Positions 9,112 through 18,952 are shown, numbered from the stretch's first letter. The stretch: DNA of 20,000 nucleotides from Conus ventricosus (GCA_018398815.1 CM031611.1:83703690-83723689); one strand, 5' to 3'. Translations and numbers: made by a program. Notes: generated by a model from the sequence alone, not told the origin.

Positions 9112-9175
<64 letters not shown>

Positions 9176-9547
9176 CTTACCCAGTTTCTTTTATCTCTGT
9201 CACTGAATGACCACAAGAAGCTGTTGCTTCTAACAACTGGCTGACATATGAAATCATGCACAATAAACCCTTTTAGTGTTACAGTGAAAAATTTACACAT
9301 GACCATTTTTTTCCAGTTAGAAATACATGTATAAAAATGAAGCATCTCCACCCCCCACCACACACACACAGACACAGAGCTTACACCAGTTTCACAAATA
9401 TCTCAGTCACTGAATGACCACAAGAAGCGATTGCTTGTAACAGCTGGCTGACATTAAATCATGCACAAGAAACTGTTTAAGTATAGAGGACATAGCAATG
9501 AACATTTTTTTCAATTAGCAATGCATGTTCATAAATATTGCTTTTGG

Positions 9548-9605
<58 letters not shown>

Positions 9606-9628
9606 CAGAATTAGTGTAAAACACAGTA

Positions 9629-9685
<57 letters not shown>

Positions 9686-9730
9686 ATGCATGTGTACACA
9701 CATGTGTAAGTATGTAATTATGTCAACAAA
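8791..9730. repeat. Tandem repeat of about 200-235 bp units ending in (CA)n, between the two transposon genes
   Basis: Three diverged units follow one another: about 8940-9173, 9174-9378 and 9379-9603. Shared blocks include GAAATCATGCACAA (9020 and 9248, with a shorter form near 9456), CTGAATGACCACAAGAAGC (9203 and 9410) and a segment around CCAG-AGAA-ACAT. Each unit ends in (CA)n. Separate CA arrays are at 8886-8938, 9112-9173, 9549-9603 and 9632-9682. The whole block sits in the gap between the convergent stop codons (8790 and 9733). Confidence 0.85.
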
Positions 9731-9764
9731 TTAGACTTTGAACTTCTTTTGTCTTGAATCCTGA

Positions 9765-9910
9765 GGTGCGCAATCAGGGCAATAACCCTGCACCCTTTGG
9801 CTTTGATTTCAACCCAACACATGCAAAATGAAACCATTCCAACGGACAGTCTGGGTTTATCGCAAGCAACCATCCGCCCATATTCCCCCTCCCTACAAAA
9901 GCAAAACAGT
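9765..9910 (-). other. PHD finger at the C-terminus of the YqaJ protein
   Basis: The Cys4-His-Cys3 order is complete when adjacent frames are followed: CFC (first pair from 9903), VACD, PDC, HFAC and CPDC. PHD fingers usually read histone H3 tails. Here it would add a chromatin-binding module to a transposon nuclease. Two frame changes divide it. Confidence 0.8.
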
Positions 9911-10109
9911 TCATCTGTTTCTGGTTTCTGTTTGTCTTCTTCCACTGGTCGCTTCTCAGAATGTTGCTTGTCGATGCTGAAGGAGGGCAATCAATCCAGT
10001 TTCCGACAAGTTCTGGCAATATTGCAAGCCTGAACAGCTTGTGTGCTCTTTCAATGCACTCATCCCCCAATACCTGACAGGGAAAGATGCGAACAATGGC
10101 AATGTCTAC

Positions 10110-10650
10110 ATTAGTCCACACAACAAAATCACAGAAGTCTGATTTGTCAAGAAAAGCTGACCTTGAACCTGTGTGAAATAGGGATGATTTTCCTTTAGTG
10201 TCAGTTGCCATCTCTCTCCTGAAGGCAAAAACTAATGTCCGAAACGGCTTGCCTGATCTTGTTCTGCCTGTGGCTGAAAGGACACTTTATTTCCAGACAT
10301 CCAATGCCATGGCAGTCACAAGAAACAACTGCATCAGGAGAAGCTCCCATGAAAGGGAACTCTGGTGGCACATGCAGTCCACTGTTCCTCATTTTAAAGT
10401 TTGTGTGACTGTGTTCTGAAATGAGGTGGTATTGCTTTTTTGCTTCCTCTTCATGTTGAAGACCCCAGGATGTTGCCTCAGATGAAAATGTATTCCTCTC
10501 AGGATAACAAATCCTCCTAATCAAACTTGTTGATGGGTTTGTCACTTGGGTGTTGGCATGCAGCATACAGATTGGATGCTGTAATTCTCCCAGCACGCAT
10601 AGAGAACCAAATGGAGCTTTTAGACTGCTGTCTGGTAGCTTCTTCAATTT
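10110..10650 (-). other. YqaJ (viral recombinase-like) nuclease domain
   Basis: Motif order matches the family: RAGRITAS, then [38 protein letters not shown], and the closing CDFVVWT. In lambda exonuclease the equivalent Asp, Glu and Lys bind the catalytic metal. All three are present and in one frame (10647-10201). Confidence 0.88.
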
Positions 10651-11324
10651 TAGTTGTCTGCTCTTTGAAATATTTATTTCAAGAGACCTGCAATATTCCT
10701 GCAGCTCTTCTGCGCTTTTCCCAACACAGTCATCTCGATGAAGAGCTCGAAGAGAACAGGAATCTGTCCATCATCTTTTACTTTGTATTCAGCACAGTAC
10801 TGTGGTAGTACCCTGAGAATGTTAGGAGCCTTAGCTTTTGTCATATCTAACTGTTGGAACAGCTGAGTTAACTCAGCCTCTGATGGCTCTGCTACATCTG
10901 GTAACTGTTTCTGGCAAGTAGGTGACAATGACATTGCATTCTCATCTTCAATAAAGTTTTCTAATCTAGTTTTCTTTGATTTTGCTGAACTAAAATCAAT
11001 TATCATGGGCTGCTTTTGGGGGTGACACCTTTCATGCCTTTTGGTACTTTCCAGTAGGCTTTGACGCCCGTGCATGTTGTTTTTTCCCGTGTTGCAACGA
11101 AAGCGTCAACAGCGAATGCCAGGGCACCAATGTGGGTGCACGTCTCACCTGCTCCAGCCATGCATGGCAGTGGGCAGACTTGATGTCCCCGGGCTGCTGA
11201 GGCAATGAACCAAGGGTTCAGGGCCTTCTCGTTTAGCCTCTGAGAATGGAGGACCTGGAATATGAAATACAATATGAATTTTTTTAATTTGAAGGGGAGG
11301 GGAGGGGGGGGGGACAAAAAAATC

Positions 11325-11342
11325 AGTGTGTGTGTGTGTGTG

Positions 11343-11390
<48 letters not shown>
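11325..11390 (+). repeat. (GT)n array in the YqaJ intron
   Basis: GT repeat with one GC interruption, preceded by a poly-G run on this strand. Confidence 0.95.
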
Positions 11391-11392
<2 letters not shown>

Positions 11393-12289
11393 CTAAACGT
11401 ATTGCTAAACAGAACTTGCATCTATATCGGAATATTTTATTGATGAATATTTTATGTTATTTGTAATACGTGAAATTATTACAACATATACCATGTTAGG
11501 TTTGAAAATACCTTAACAAGTAACAACAACTAAAACACTTAAATGCAAGTCATACAGATCCATTCCAAATTTACATTTTCAGAGTTTCTGAAAACATCAT
11601 TACTTCATCGCAAAATATGCAAGTTGTATTCAAAAGTTCAATGCATTCAAATTTTAAGCCAGCTTAGTTCCCTTTTATTGCATTGGTAAATGCTGAACAA
11701 TGAAAGAAAAACTCTGATAAATTAGAATGAACAAAACTGACTGGCAAATCATTTCAGTGAGTAACACTTTTTTTTCAGTTTCCAATGATTGTCATGTTCA
11801 ATGTTCAAATAAACGATAGGAAATTTAGATGGAAATCTGTTTAATGTTAGATATGTGTTATATCTCGTTATTTCATGTAAATATATTTGAGTGTGTGTGT
11901 GTGTGTGTTCAACTTGTTAGGCATCATTGGTTATTTATGTTTTTGACATCCTGCATACCCCAGATGGGCGAAAGGATTAATTAAAGTTCACATTTCAAAG
12001 TCCAAAAGCATATGTGTGTGAATTCTTAGACCTCTTGATATATGTTTGATGTGTCTGTACAGATCGCATCAAATGTGTAAATGTGCACATATACATCATG
12101 TATGTCATATATGTTGTAGAGGGTGGAGAATGACAAAAAGGTGCATGTGTATGTGAATATATCTGTGCTTTAGGTGCTCATATGTGCAATATTAGACAGT
12201 CTACATAACATAATCATGAGCTTTATTAATCAGATCAAAAGTAGTCATAACAACACCAGCTGTATTACAACACATGCATTTGCAAACTT

Positions 12290-12440
12290 GCAGCATACAC
12301 ACACCACACATGTATACACATACACACACACTGACTCAGGGAGCACAGGCACACACGTATGTACACATACACAGATGCACGCACGCACGCACACGCAGAC
12401 ACTGCCACACACACACACACACACACACACACAGGCACAC
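12290..12440 (+). repeat. (CA)n/(ACGC)n-rich intronic tract
   Basis: Degenerate CA, CATA and ACGC units ending in a clean CA array at about 12404-12433. Confidence 0.9.
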
Positions 12441-12827
12441 CACACAGATCTATGTACTAACTGACTGAGAACAAATTAATGAAACATACCTTTGCTGAGA
12501 CGACAATGTTCTGGCATCCATCCGGTCTGTAGGTCCAGATATCACGAACCCAGCCAGAAATGAACAGTCGTACGCCTTCAGACTTTTGTAGGCTTTGAAT
12601 TCTTCCGTATGTACGCGCTCGTCCCGAAAACAAAATAATTAACGATGCTAATGTAGGTCACTGCAGGAAGGTCGTCTGGGTGCGCAGACCACGATTGCCT
12701 TGGATTTCGTATGGATCAACTCCATCGATGTCCAGAATTTTTGAATAGTATCTTTTTTTTCATTTGGATTAAGCTTTTGAGCGTATCTCAAGGCAGAAGT
12801 TGCGTTAGTTTGCACTGTGGCGTCCAT

Positions 12828-13140
12828 GTCGACCAAGTCGGAAACCCCCAAAGAAGGGAAGTAACTCTTTGTTACATTTCGACCTCGACACAGCCCATAG
12901 GTAAGTGTAACCTGCGTGACAGTGTAACGTTTCGCATACGCAAAAAAATGTTCATGACTACGATATAGAATTCGGTTACTTGGAGTACATACTGCGTTGG
13001 CGTATGGCGTAAAAAATGAATCTAGCGTGGTACATGGACCTCGAAAGAGAGATCCTGAATTCTTGGGTGTAAAAGTATTCAAGCATTTACAGACTGTTTT
13101 CACAATTTTCAGTTTAACCCCGTCACATAACAAGTTCCCG
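12828..13140 (-). other. 5' region of the YqaJ gene
   Basis: The minus-strand frame of exon 1 stays open upstream to an ATG at 13133 with about 100 extra codons, including YFPSLGVSDLVD just before the likely start. Part of this (at least FPSLGVSDLVD) may be coding; the rest could be leader. The extra codons show no domain I recognise. Confidence 0.4.
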
Positions 13141-13181
13141 AAAAGAAAAAAAGAAAAAAAACGAAAAAAAAAAAAAAAAAC

Positions 13182-13560
13182 AGAGGAAACTGCAACGCTT
13201 CAAATTCAGAATCACAACGGCTAGAGATTAATTTTGTCTCGTGTGAAAATCAGCCCCACCAATCCTCGTTACAAAACAATCAAGATTCAAGTTATTAATA
13301 TTATAACGCTCTCAACTATGACAAAAGCGAAAGTAGTTTGAGGGGTGTAAACACTGTACACAGTTTTGCTCGCCGTCAAAAGAACTGCATGGCTTGAGGT
13401 TCAGTTTAATCCATTTCGTAAGGGCAACGGCGACAAAAAGACCAATTTCAGTTCAACTCCACGCTTTCATTTGGGGTACAAAAGAACCGGCCCCCGTGCA
13501 CCCTCCACCCAAACCACCCACCCACCTAGTTTTCACACCTAAATCGTGAATCATCGTCCA
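13182..13560. other. Gene-free flank right of the transposon
   Basis: A poly-A rich tract (13143-13180) precedes unique sequence with no ORF of note. The right transposon end probably lies here. TTTCGTAAGGG at 13413 resembles TTGTCGTAAGGG at 6276, but in direct rather than inverted orientation, so it was not accepted as a terminal repeat. Confidence 0.5.
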
Positions 13561-13933
13561 GGTGACCATCAGGCCTGGACCTCCACTCCTACCCCACCCC
13601 CCTTCCCGCTCTCCTCTGCACTCCCGCCCCCCCCCCCCCCCCCCCCCCCCCCCCCCATTGAATTAGACACGAAAGGAGGAACGAACAACTCAACCCCTCT
13701 GCCTGAAAGTAGGAAGTGACGTACACCGTACCGCATGCGAATGAACCGCAAATAACAAACCCAGCCTCCCTCCCAACCTTCTTTTCACCCACGTCTTAAA
13801 ACTGTCACCTGCCCTTACACGTTCTATAACCCCCCCCCCCCCCCCCCCCCGCCTTTCCTTCCACACCCCATTTCCCTCCCCCTGCTTTTTCCTCCCCCCC
13901 CCCTGCCCCTTTCCCCCCCCCTTCCCCCACTTT

Positions 13934-13964
<31 letters not shown>

Positions 13965-14413
13965 ACCCCCTTTCCCCCATTTCCCGCCCAATGATTGAAA
14001 ATGTAGACGTTCGGGGGGAGGGGCCCCAAGGAAAACTTGGGGGGAGCAGCTTTACTTCCCGCTCTCCCCATTTTTCCTTTTGGATTGCTCGTTTTAGGGA
14101 CTGGTTGGTGGACGGGGGTTTATGGGGATAGTTCTATTGTCAGTTTTTACACCAAACTTTTGGTCTGCCCCCTCCCTGGAATTCACCCAGAAAAAAGGGA
14201 AAAATGGGGGAAAAGAGAGGTTCTAAATTCCCTCAAAAAAAAAGGGGCGGGGGCGAGCATTCATTCAGGGCGAAAAGGAGATCAATGGATGGGGGGGTCG
14301 ATTCTCTTTGGGGAGAGACGGACAAGGTCGGGGCTAGCGAGACATTCAGATGTGTGTTTTTCCGCCCGGGGGGGGAAAATAAATAAAAAGGGGGGGCAGT
14401 GTTTTGTGGGTGT

Positions 14414-14469
<56 letters not shown>

Positions 14470-15270
14470 GAATCCTTCTGAGGGCCCCAAAGGCTACCCG
14501 GGCAGGAATTTTTACACCCGGGGAAACCCCGGTGTTTATAATTTTTTAATTTAGTGTGTAATTATCACTTTGGACGGGCGAGATGGGACGAAAGGGAGTT
14601 TTGGGGGTCGTCGCTGTGACAGTGAAAACCCTTTCGGTTTTGGGAAAAAACTTCCTGTTGGGTTGGGGAGCCCTTTAGGAAAATTTTTACCTTTCATTAA
14701 GGAAGGTTGTTTGGCCCTGGGGGGGGGGAGGGAGGGGGAGGGGGGGGAGGGCGGGGGAGAGAAAAGAGAAAGCAAACCCCCGTTTGTGTCTTTTTTTTTT
14801 TTTTCTCCCCCTCTTCTTGTTTTGTCCCGTCCCCTTTTCCCCTTTCTTTTCTTTCCCCTTCTCTCTCTTCCTCTCCTTCCTTCCCCCCTCTCTCCCCCTC
14901 TTCTCCCCCCCCCTCTCTTCCCCCTCCCCTCTCCCCCTTCTCCTCTTTCCTCCCTATCCCCTTGAACCAACTGCCCCCTTTTCCCTTTTTTTTTTAACAA
15001 ATCCTTAAAAAAATTTCCCTTTTTTTTGAAAAAAAATTTTTAGAAAAATTGTTGAAACATGAATTTTGTTTCTGGGGTCAGTAAATGTTGATTTTAATTA
15101 AGAAAGATTCTTTTGTCTAAAACAAAAGGGGCCCAAAATTGGGTGGTGACCTTTTAAAAGAATTATCGGCCGTTTTTGTGAAAAACCCCTTTTCCCCCGC
15201 TAAATCCCCCCTCCCCCCCATTCCCCCCCCCCCCCTCCCCCCCCCCCCCCCCCCCCCCCCACCCACCCAC
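13561..15270. repeat. Low-complexity G/C homopolymer region of doubtful quality
   Basis: Long C runs (13627-13656, 13831-13850, 13933-13962, 15227-15260) and a G run of about 53 nt (14415-14467) are joined by sequence in which almost every base seems drawn out into runs, such as GGGGCCCCAAGGAAAACTTG at 14020-14039. A pyrimidine-rich block covers 14790-14990. Open frames here are purely compositional. The texture resembles phasing or homopolymer errors around long mononucleotide tracts. Confidence 0.75.
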
Positions 15271-15403
15271 CATCTCATGCCTCATCTCTTCCAGCGACTG
15301 CTGTATTACCAAACAAAAACACACACGCTTACAAACAAGACAAACATACACACCGAAACACGCCAAGCACGCATACATCATCAGCTATTCATGAACAAGC
15401 AAG

Positions 15404-15449
<46 letters not shown>

Positions 15450-15471
15450 CACACACACACACCCACACTCA

Positions 15472-15502
<31 letters not shown>

Positions 15503-15576
15503 GCGCGCACACACCACAACATACACACACACACACACACACACAACACACACACACACAAACACACACTACCACA

Positions 15577-15607
<31 letters not shown>

Positions 15608-15642
15608 GCACGCACGCACGCACGCACGCACGCGCGGCACGC

Positions 15643-15694
<52 letters not shown>

Positions 15695-15737
15695 CACACA
15701 CACACAACACACACACACACACACACACACACACCAC
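15404..15737 (+). repeat. CA/CG/ACGC microsatellite mosaic
   Basis: CA arrays (15404-15450 and others), a CG block (15487-15508), then (ACGC)n over about 15576-15680 with a short GC-rich interruption, then CA arrays to 15737. Nearly all of it alternates purine and pyrimidine. Confidence 0.95.
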
Positions 15738-16167
15738 ACAGTGATAGTGAACAAAATGCAGACACAAAGAAAAAAAAAGAATTAAAAAGAAAGAAAAACA
15801 AACAAATGAAAAAAATTAATTGATCGATTAAACAAATTATAAATCAGCTATAAAGGCAAATAGAGACACTGGCACACTGGAACAGCTCCTACGATCCCAT
15901 TCTGGACAGAGCGAACCATGTCACTACTAAGTCGCCAGAAACCTGGGCCCTATGGAACGTGACCGGAGGAACAGAAACTGTACAAAACTGTCTGGAACAG
16001 GCACAGGTGAATGTTTCACACAGCCAGACCAAAAAAAATAAATAATAAATAAAAATAATAAAAAGGCGAACACACAAAAACGAACAGGAAAGAAGAAAGT
16101 ACTAACACAGAACATCCAAAAGAAATAGCAAATTCTAAATTGTACTGAACAAGTCCCCTGTGAAAAG
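15738..16167. other. Gene-free stretch
   Basis: A-rich at 15765-15810, then unique sequence with no recognisable coding motif or RNA gene. Its last part may be a degraded upstream portion of the following LINE. Confidence 0.6.
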
Positions 16168-16659
16168 GAGACATTTATCAAGTTATTTAAAGCATTTGTT
16201 AGACCCCATCTCGAATACGCTAATGTAATTTGGAGTCCCCATCCAAGAGACAGTCAAAAATGATAGAAAATGTACAAAGGCGAGCTACTAAAATCCTGAA
16301 AGAATGTAGTAATTTAAACTATAAAGAAAGATTACACTATCTGCAATTACACTCACTGAAAGGAAGGAGGATCAGAGGAGACCTGATCCAATTTTTAAAA
16401 TATTCCATAATTATGATGATGTCAATGTGCATGCGCTTTTCAAATTCTCAGAAGTGAATTGCACAAGAAATAATGAAGGCAAGATTTTTATTAGACATTG
16501 TCATACTAACAAAAGAAAGTCTTGTTTTACCTTCAGAATTGCTAATTATTGGAATGCACTGCCTACTAACACCAAATATGCACTGATATCAACAGCTTTA
16601 AAAAAAAACTCCTAGATGAAGACCCTAAATTGAAAGATGTTTTCTTTAGTGTGGATTGA
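16168..16659 (+). pseudogene. CR1-like reverse transcriptase C-terminus
   Basis: Reads ETFIKLFKAFVRPHLEYANV then IWSPHP, followed by IENVQRRATKILKEC and RLHYLQLHSLKGRRIRGDL. Next come ALFKFSEVNCTRNNEGKIF and FRIANYWNALPTNTKYALIS, ending LDEDPKLKDVFFSVD with TGA at 16657-16659. This is the classic tail of CR1/Jockey-type ORF2 proteins found in animals. At least three frameshifts occur: near 16253, near 16410, and in the A8 run near 16602-16609. It lacks the catalytic YADD part because of 5' truncation. Confidence 0.85.
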
Positions 16660-16735
16660 ATATAATGTTATTTATAAGATGACAGGCATGCAACCAGACC
16701 GAACTTAAATTGAAAAATAATGAGGGGACGCAAAA

Positions 16736-16766
16736 TAGGCCGTAAGGCCTAAGGCTAAAAAAAGCC
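16736..16766 (+). other. Twin 3' UTR hairpins of the LINE
   Basis: TAGGCC (16736-16741), a GTAA loop and GGCCTA (16746-16751) form a perfect 6-bp stem capped by a GNRA tetraloop. Directly after, GGCT...AGCC (16753-16766) forms a second small stem around an A-rich loop. Both lie within 40 bp of the (TAC)n tail, a likely RT-recognition structure. Confidence 0.6.
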
Positions 16767-16774
16767 GGTCCCTA

Positions 16775-16775
16775 T

Positions 16776-16818
<43 letters not shown>
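16775..16818 (+). repeat. (TAC)n tail
   Basis: About 14 perfect trinucleotide units at the 3' end of the CR1-like element. Confidence 0.95.
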
Positions 16819-16917
16819 GTGCCCCGCGCCAAAATGACTTCTGTGTTATGACAAGCAAAACAGAACGAATGCTATGTAGTGTTATGTGTTCCTCAAAATC
16901 GACTCGAATTTTTTTTT

Positions 16918-16948
<31 letters not shown>

Positions 16949-17172
16949 GGAACAAACCCTTTTGTGTTACATATGATTAAAATCAGATCAGACAAAAGAA
17001 ATAAAGATTGTTGTGAAATACGAACAAACAAAAAAACAAAAAGAAAGAAAGAAAAAAAAATTTGAAGAAACTTCCGAGTACCTAGTAATAACAATATAAT
17101 CGCTAATATTCTCTTATTATGATCACAAAACTTGGAATACATATCCAAAATGTTGCAACAGAAAGACCCCCG
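16819..17172. other. Gene-free stretch with a poly-T/poly-G joint
   Basis: A T run (about 16908-16927) joins directly to a G run (16928-16950). The remainder is AT-rich with no gene seen. Confidence 0.7.
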
Positions 17173-17198
17173 CTGCCCCTCCCCTCCCCCCCCCCCCC

Positions 17199-17230
<32 letters not shown>

Positions 17231-17246
17231 ACCCCCCCCCCCCCCA
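17173..17246 (+). repeat. Poly-C tract with rare A
   Basis: About 70 nt, nearly all C. The complementary G strand has enough G runs to form G-quadruplexes. Confidence 0.95.
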
Positions 17247-17897
17247 CACACACAACACCACACAAATAAATAAATAAATATGTCGCAAAAACAGAGAGTT
17301 TACTTTTGAAATACGAGACGCTAGATCATACCCACATTCCATATACAACATAATGTTTATATCCTCCGTGATTCAGCCAGAAATAATGTGTTTAAACCAC
17401 TGACTAGCTTTCACGAAAGAATGATCCAAGTAAGGATGGATAGATAAATCATCTCACCGACACACTCGGAATAAAAACAGGCAGGTGTCTATATCTCAAG
17501 TCTAAGCTCTTGTCCTCAGCAATGATTGTTTCTGCCATAGACGCGTTGCATCTTTCTCAAATGAAGAAGTGTTCTTTTCAATGACAATTAGCGTTCATAT
17601 CATCAACACATAAACCGTCTTTCCATGAATATCATTTTATACAAATCAAGTCTCACTGTTCTAGAAGCTGGCTACGGATTCAAACTTCAAAACATCAATA
17701 TCAAATTTGGGTGGTATTTTGTCGGATAGATCTTTCAGATTTGATCTCACTTTACATCTTAATGTATTTATTGATTGTTCTTTGTTCTTGACATATTACG
17801 GTCTCTCCGTATTGTCTCCTCTTTATTCGCATGGAGTGCTGTCTGTCTGCCTGCCTGCTTGTCTGTCTGTCTTTCACTCCTCACCCCTCATCCCACC
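17247..17897. other. Gene-free unique stretch
   Basis: An AAAT repeat at 17265-17280, then about 550 bp of unique AT-rich sequence without a recognised coding motif. CTGC/CTGT units begin near 17838. Confidence 0.6.
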
Positions 17898-17921
17898 CTC
17901 TCACTCTCTCTCTCTGTCTCT

Positions 17922-17965
<44 letters not shown>

Positions 17966-18062
17966 TCTACCTGCCTTTCTGTCGGTTTCTCCCCCCCCTC
18001 CTCTCTCTCTCTCTCTCTCTGCATACCGCCCGTCTCTGGCTAACTACCCCCCCCCCCCCTTT

Positions 18063-18116
<54 letters not shown>

Positions 18117-18197
18117 CTGTCGGTTTTCCCCCCCCCCCCCCCCCCCTCTCTCTCTCTCTTGCATACCGCCCGTCTCTGGCTAACTACCCCCCCCCCT

Positions 18198-18279
<82 letters not shown>
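17898..18279 (+). repeat. CT-rich tandem repeat of 138-140 bp with two copies
   Basis: Unit order: CTGCCTTTCTGTCGGTTT, poly-C, CT array, GCATACCGCCCGTCTCTGGC, TAACTA, poly-C, CT array. The first anchor occurs at 17971 and 18109, the second at 18021 and 18161. Lengths of C and CT runs vary between copies while the unique blocks stay the same. Confidence 0.9.
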
Positions 18280-18282
<3 letters not shown>

Positions 18283-18759
18283 GTACATCAACTTTCATGT
18301 TCCTAGCCATGCATTGATTGTTGTCTTGCTTGCTTTATATCTGTCGTGCCTTTTCCACTTTTATCTCTCTTTATATGATTTATTGTCATTATTTTTGTTG
18401 TTGTAATATCGTGAATTGACGTTGAATTTTGTTTATGCGTGTACCGTCTCAGTTATCTCCAAAGAATTCTCTTGGACACGGCCTGCTTCCTTTATCATCT
18501 GTTTGTTTATTGTTCATTTATCTCTTCGTTTGTCTCTTTATTACTTCGCTGTTTATCTATCAATTATTTATGTATGTGTTTATTGTTCATTTATCCTACC
18601 GTTATTTATTTGTTTGTTTATTTATGTATTTGTGTATTGTTCATTCACTTTTCTGTGCTTTCATGTAATTTAGTAGTTTCACGGTTTCGTATGGCGCTTA
18701 GCGATCACTCGTTCACACGTTTTCTTGATCGAACTGGACCCCTCTCCCCAACCACCTCT
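18280..18759. other. Gene-free AT-rich stretch
   Basis: TTTA/TTTG-rich imperfect repeats between about 18490 and 18650. No gene or RNA recognised. Confidence 0.6.
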
Positions 18760-18799
18760 CACTCTCTTTCTCTCTTTCTCTCTATTTCTCCTCTCTCTT

Positions 18800-18879
<80 letters not shown>

Positions 18880-18920
18880 TCTCTTCTCTTCCTCTCCTCT
18901 CTCTCTCTTCTCTCTCTCTC

Positions 18921-18952
<32 letters not shown>

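Larger units (their letters stand above)
11255..12489 (-). other. Intron of the YqaJ gene (about 1235 bp)
   Basis: Donor GTATGT follows ...GTCTCAGCAAAG at 12490. The acceptor is TTTCATATTCCAG ending at 11255. Joining gives VVSAK then VLHSQRLNEK in phase 0, the continuity expected for this family. The intron holds (GT)n at 11325-11390 and 11890-11908, and a CA/CG-rich tract at about 12290-12440. No other gene is visible in it. Confidence 0.8.
9731..12827 (-). pseudogene. SWIM-YqaJ-PHD protein of the transposon, two exons, frameshifted
   Basis: Reading from 12827 (MDATVQTNATSALRYAQKLN) the N-terminus continues through DDLPAVTYISIVNYFVFG and EEFKAYKSLKAYD to ISGWVRDIWTY, then a splice donor. 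Exon 2 gives VLHSQRLNEKALNPW and a SWIM-like zinc finger ending CMAGAGETCTHIGAL (about 11180-11130), then DFSSAKSKKTRLENF and a linker. The YqaJ nuclease follows: [40 protein letters not shown] (Asp 10335-10333) and LEIKCP (Glu 10293-10291, Lys 10287-10285), then [18 protein letters not shown]. These residues match the D...ExK metal site of lambda-exonuclease-like enzymes. The C-terminus is a PHD finger ([40 protein letters not shown]) with stop at 9731-9733. About a dozen single-base shifts interrupt it. The true start could lie upstream, since the frame stays open to 13133. Confidence 0.85.
6394..12840. mobile_element. ISL2EU/IS4EU-type DNA transposon carrying convergent THAP-DDE and SWIM-YqaJ-PHD genes
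   Basis: Two genes face each other: the THAP/DDE transposase (plus strand, 6540-8790) and the YqaJ nuclease gene (minus strand, 12827-9731). From my knowledge of repeat families, a THAP-bearing IS4-like transposase next to a YqaJ-domain protein is the hallmark of the ISL2EU/IS4EU superfamily. The limits given are the outermost gene-linked signals, not true ends: terminal inverted repeats and target duplications were not found. The element has introns in both genes and a tandem repeat between the genes. Multiple frameshifts interrupt both genes. Confidence 0.8.
16168..16818 (+). mobile_element. CR1-like LINE 3' end with stem-loop UTR and (TAC)n tail
   Basis: A 5'-truncated copy: RT thumb and C-terminal coding (16168-16659), 3' UTR, two short hairpins (16736-16751 and 16753-16766), then a (TAC)n tail of about 14 units. 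Microsatellite 3' tails after a hairpin are a known trait of CR1/L2/RTE-type LINEs, where the RT recognises the RNA 3' end. Confidence 0.8.

Noticed and set aside
12840..13133. Start of the YqaJ protein at the ATG at 13133
   Set aside because: Most of the added 100 residues show no family resemblance; the ATG at 12827 directly precedes the recognisable part. Kept only as a 5' region.
6276..13424. TTGTCGTAAGGG near 6276 and TTTCGTAAGGG near 13413 as transposon terminal repeats
   Set aside because: They are in direct, not inverted, orientation and the match is only about 9-10 bp; I could not find convincing inverted ends by eye.
14037..14549. 170-codon plus-strand open frame
   Set aside because: Lies in the homopolymer-inflated region, ends in poly-Gly from a G run, and shows no domain.
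15139..15744. 201-codon open frame with long Thr/His stretch
   Set aside because: Product of the CA/ACGC microsatellites.
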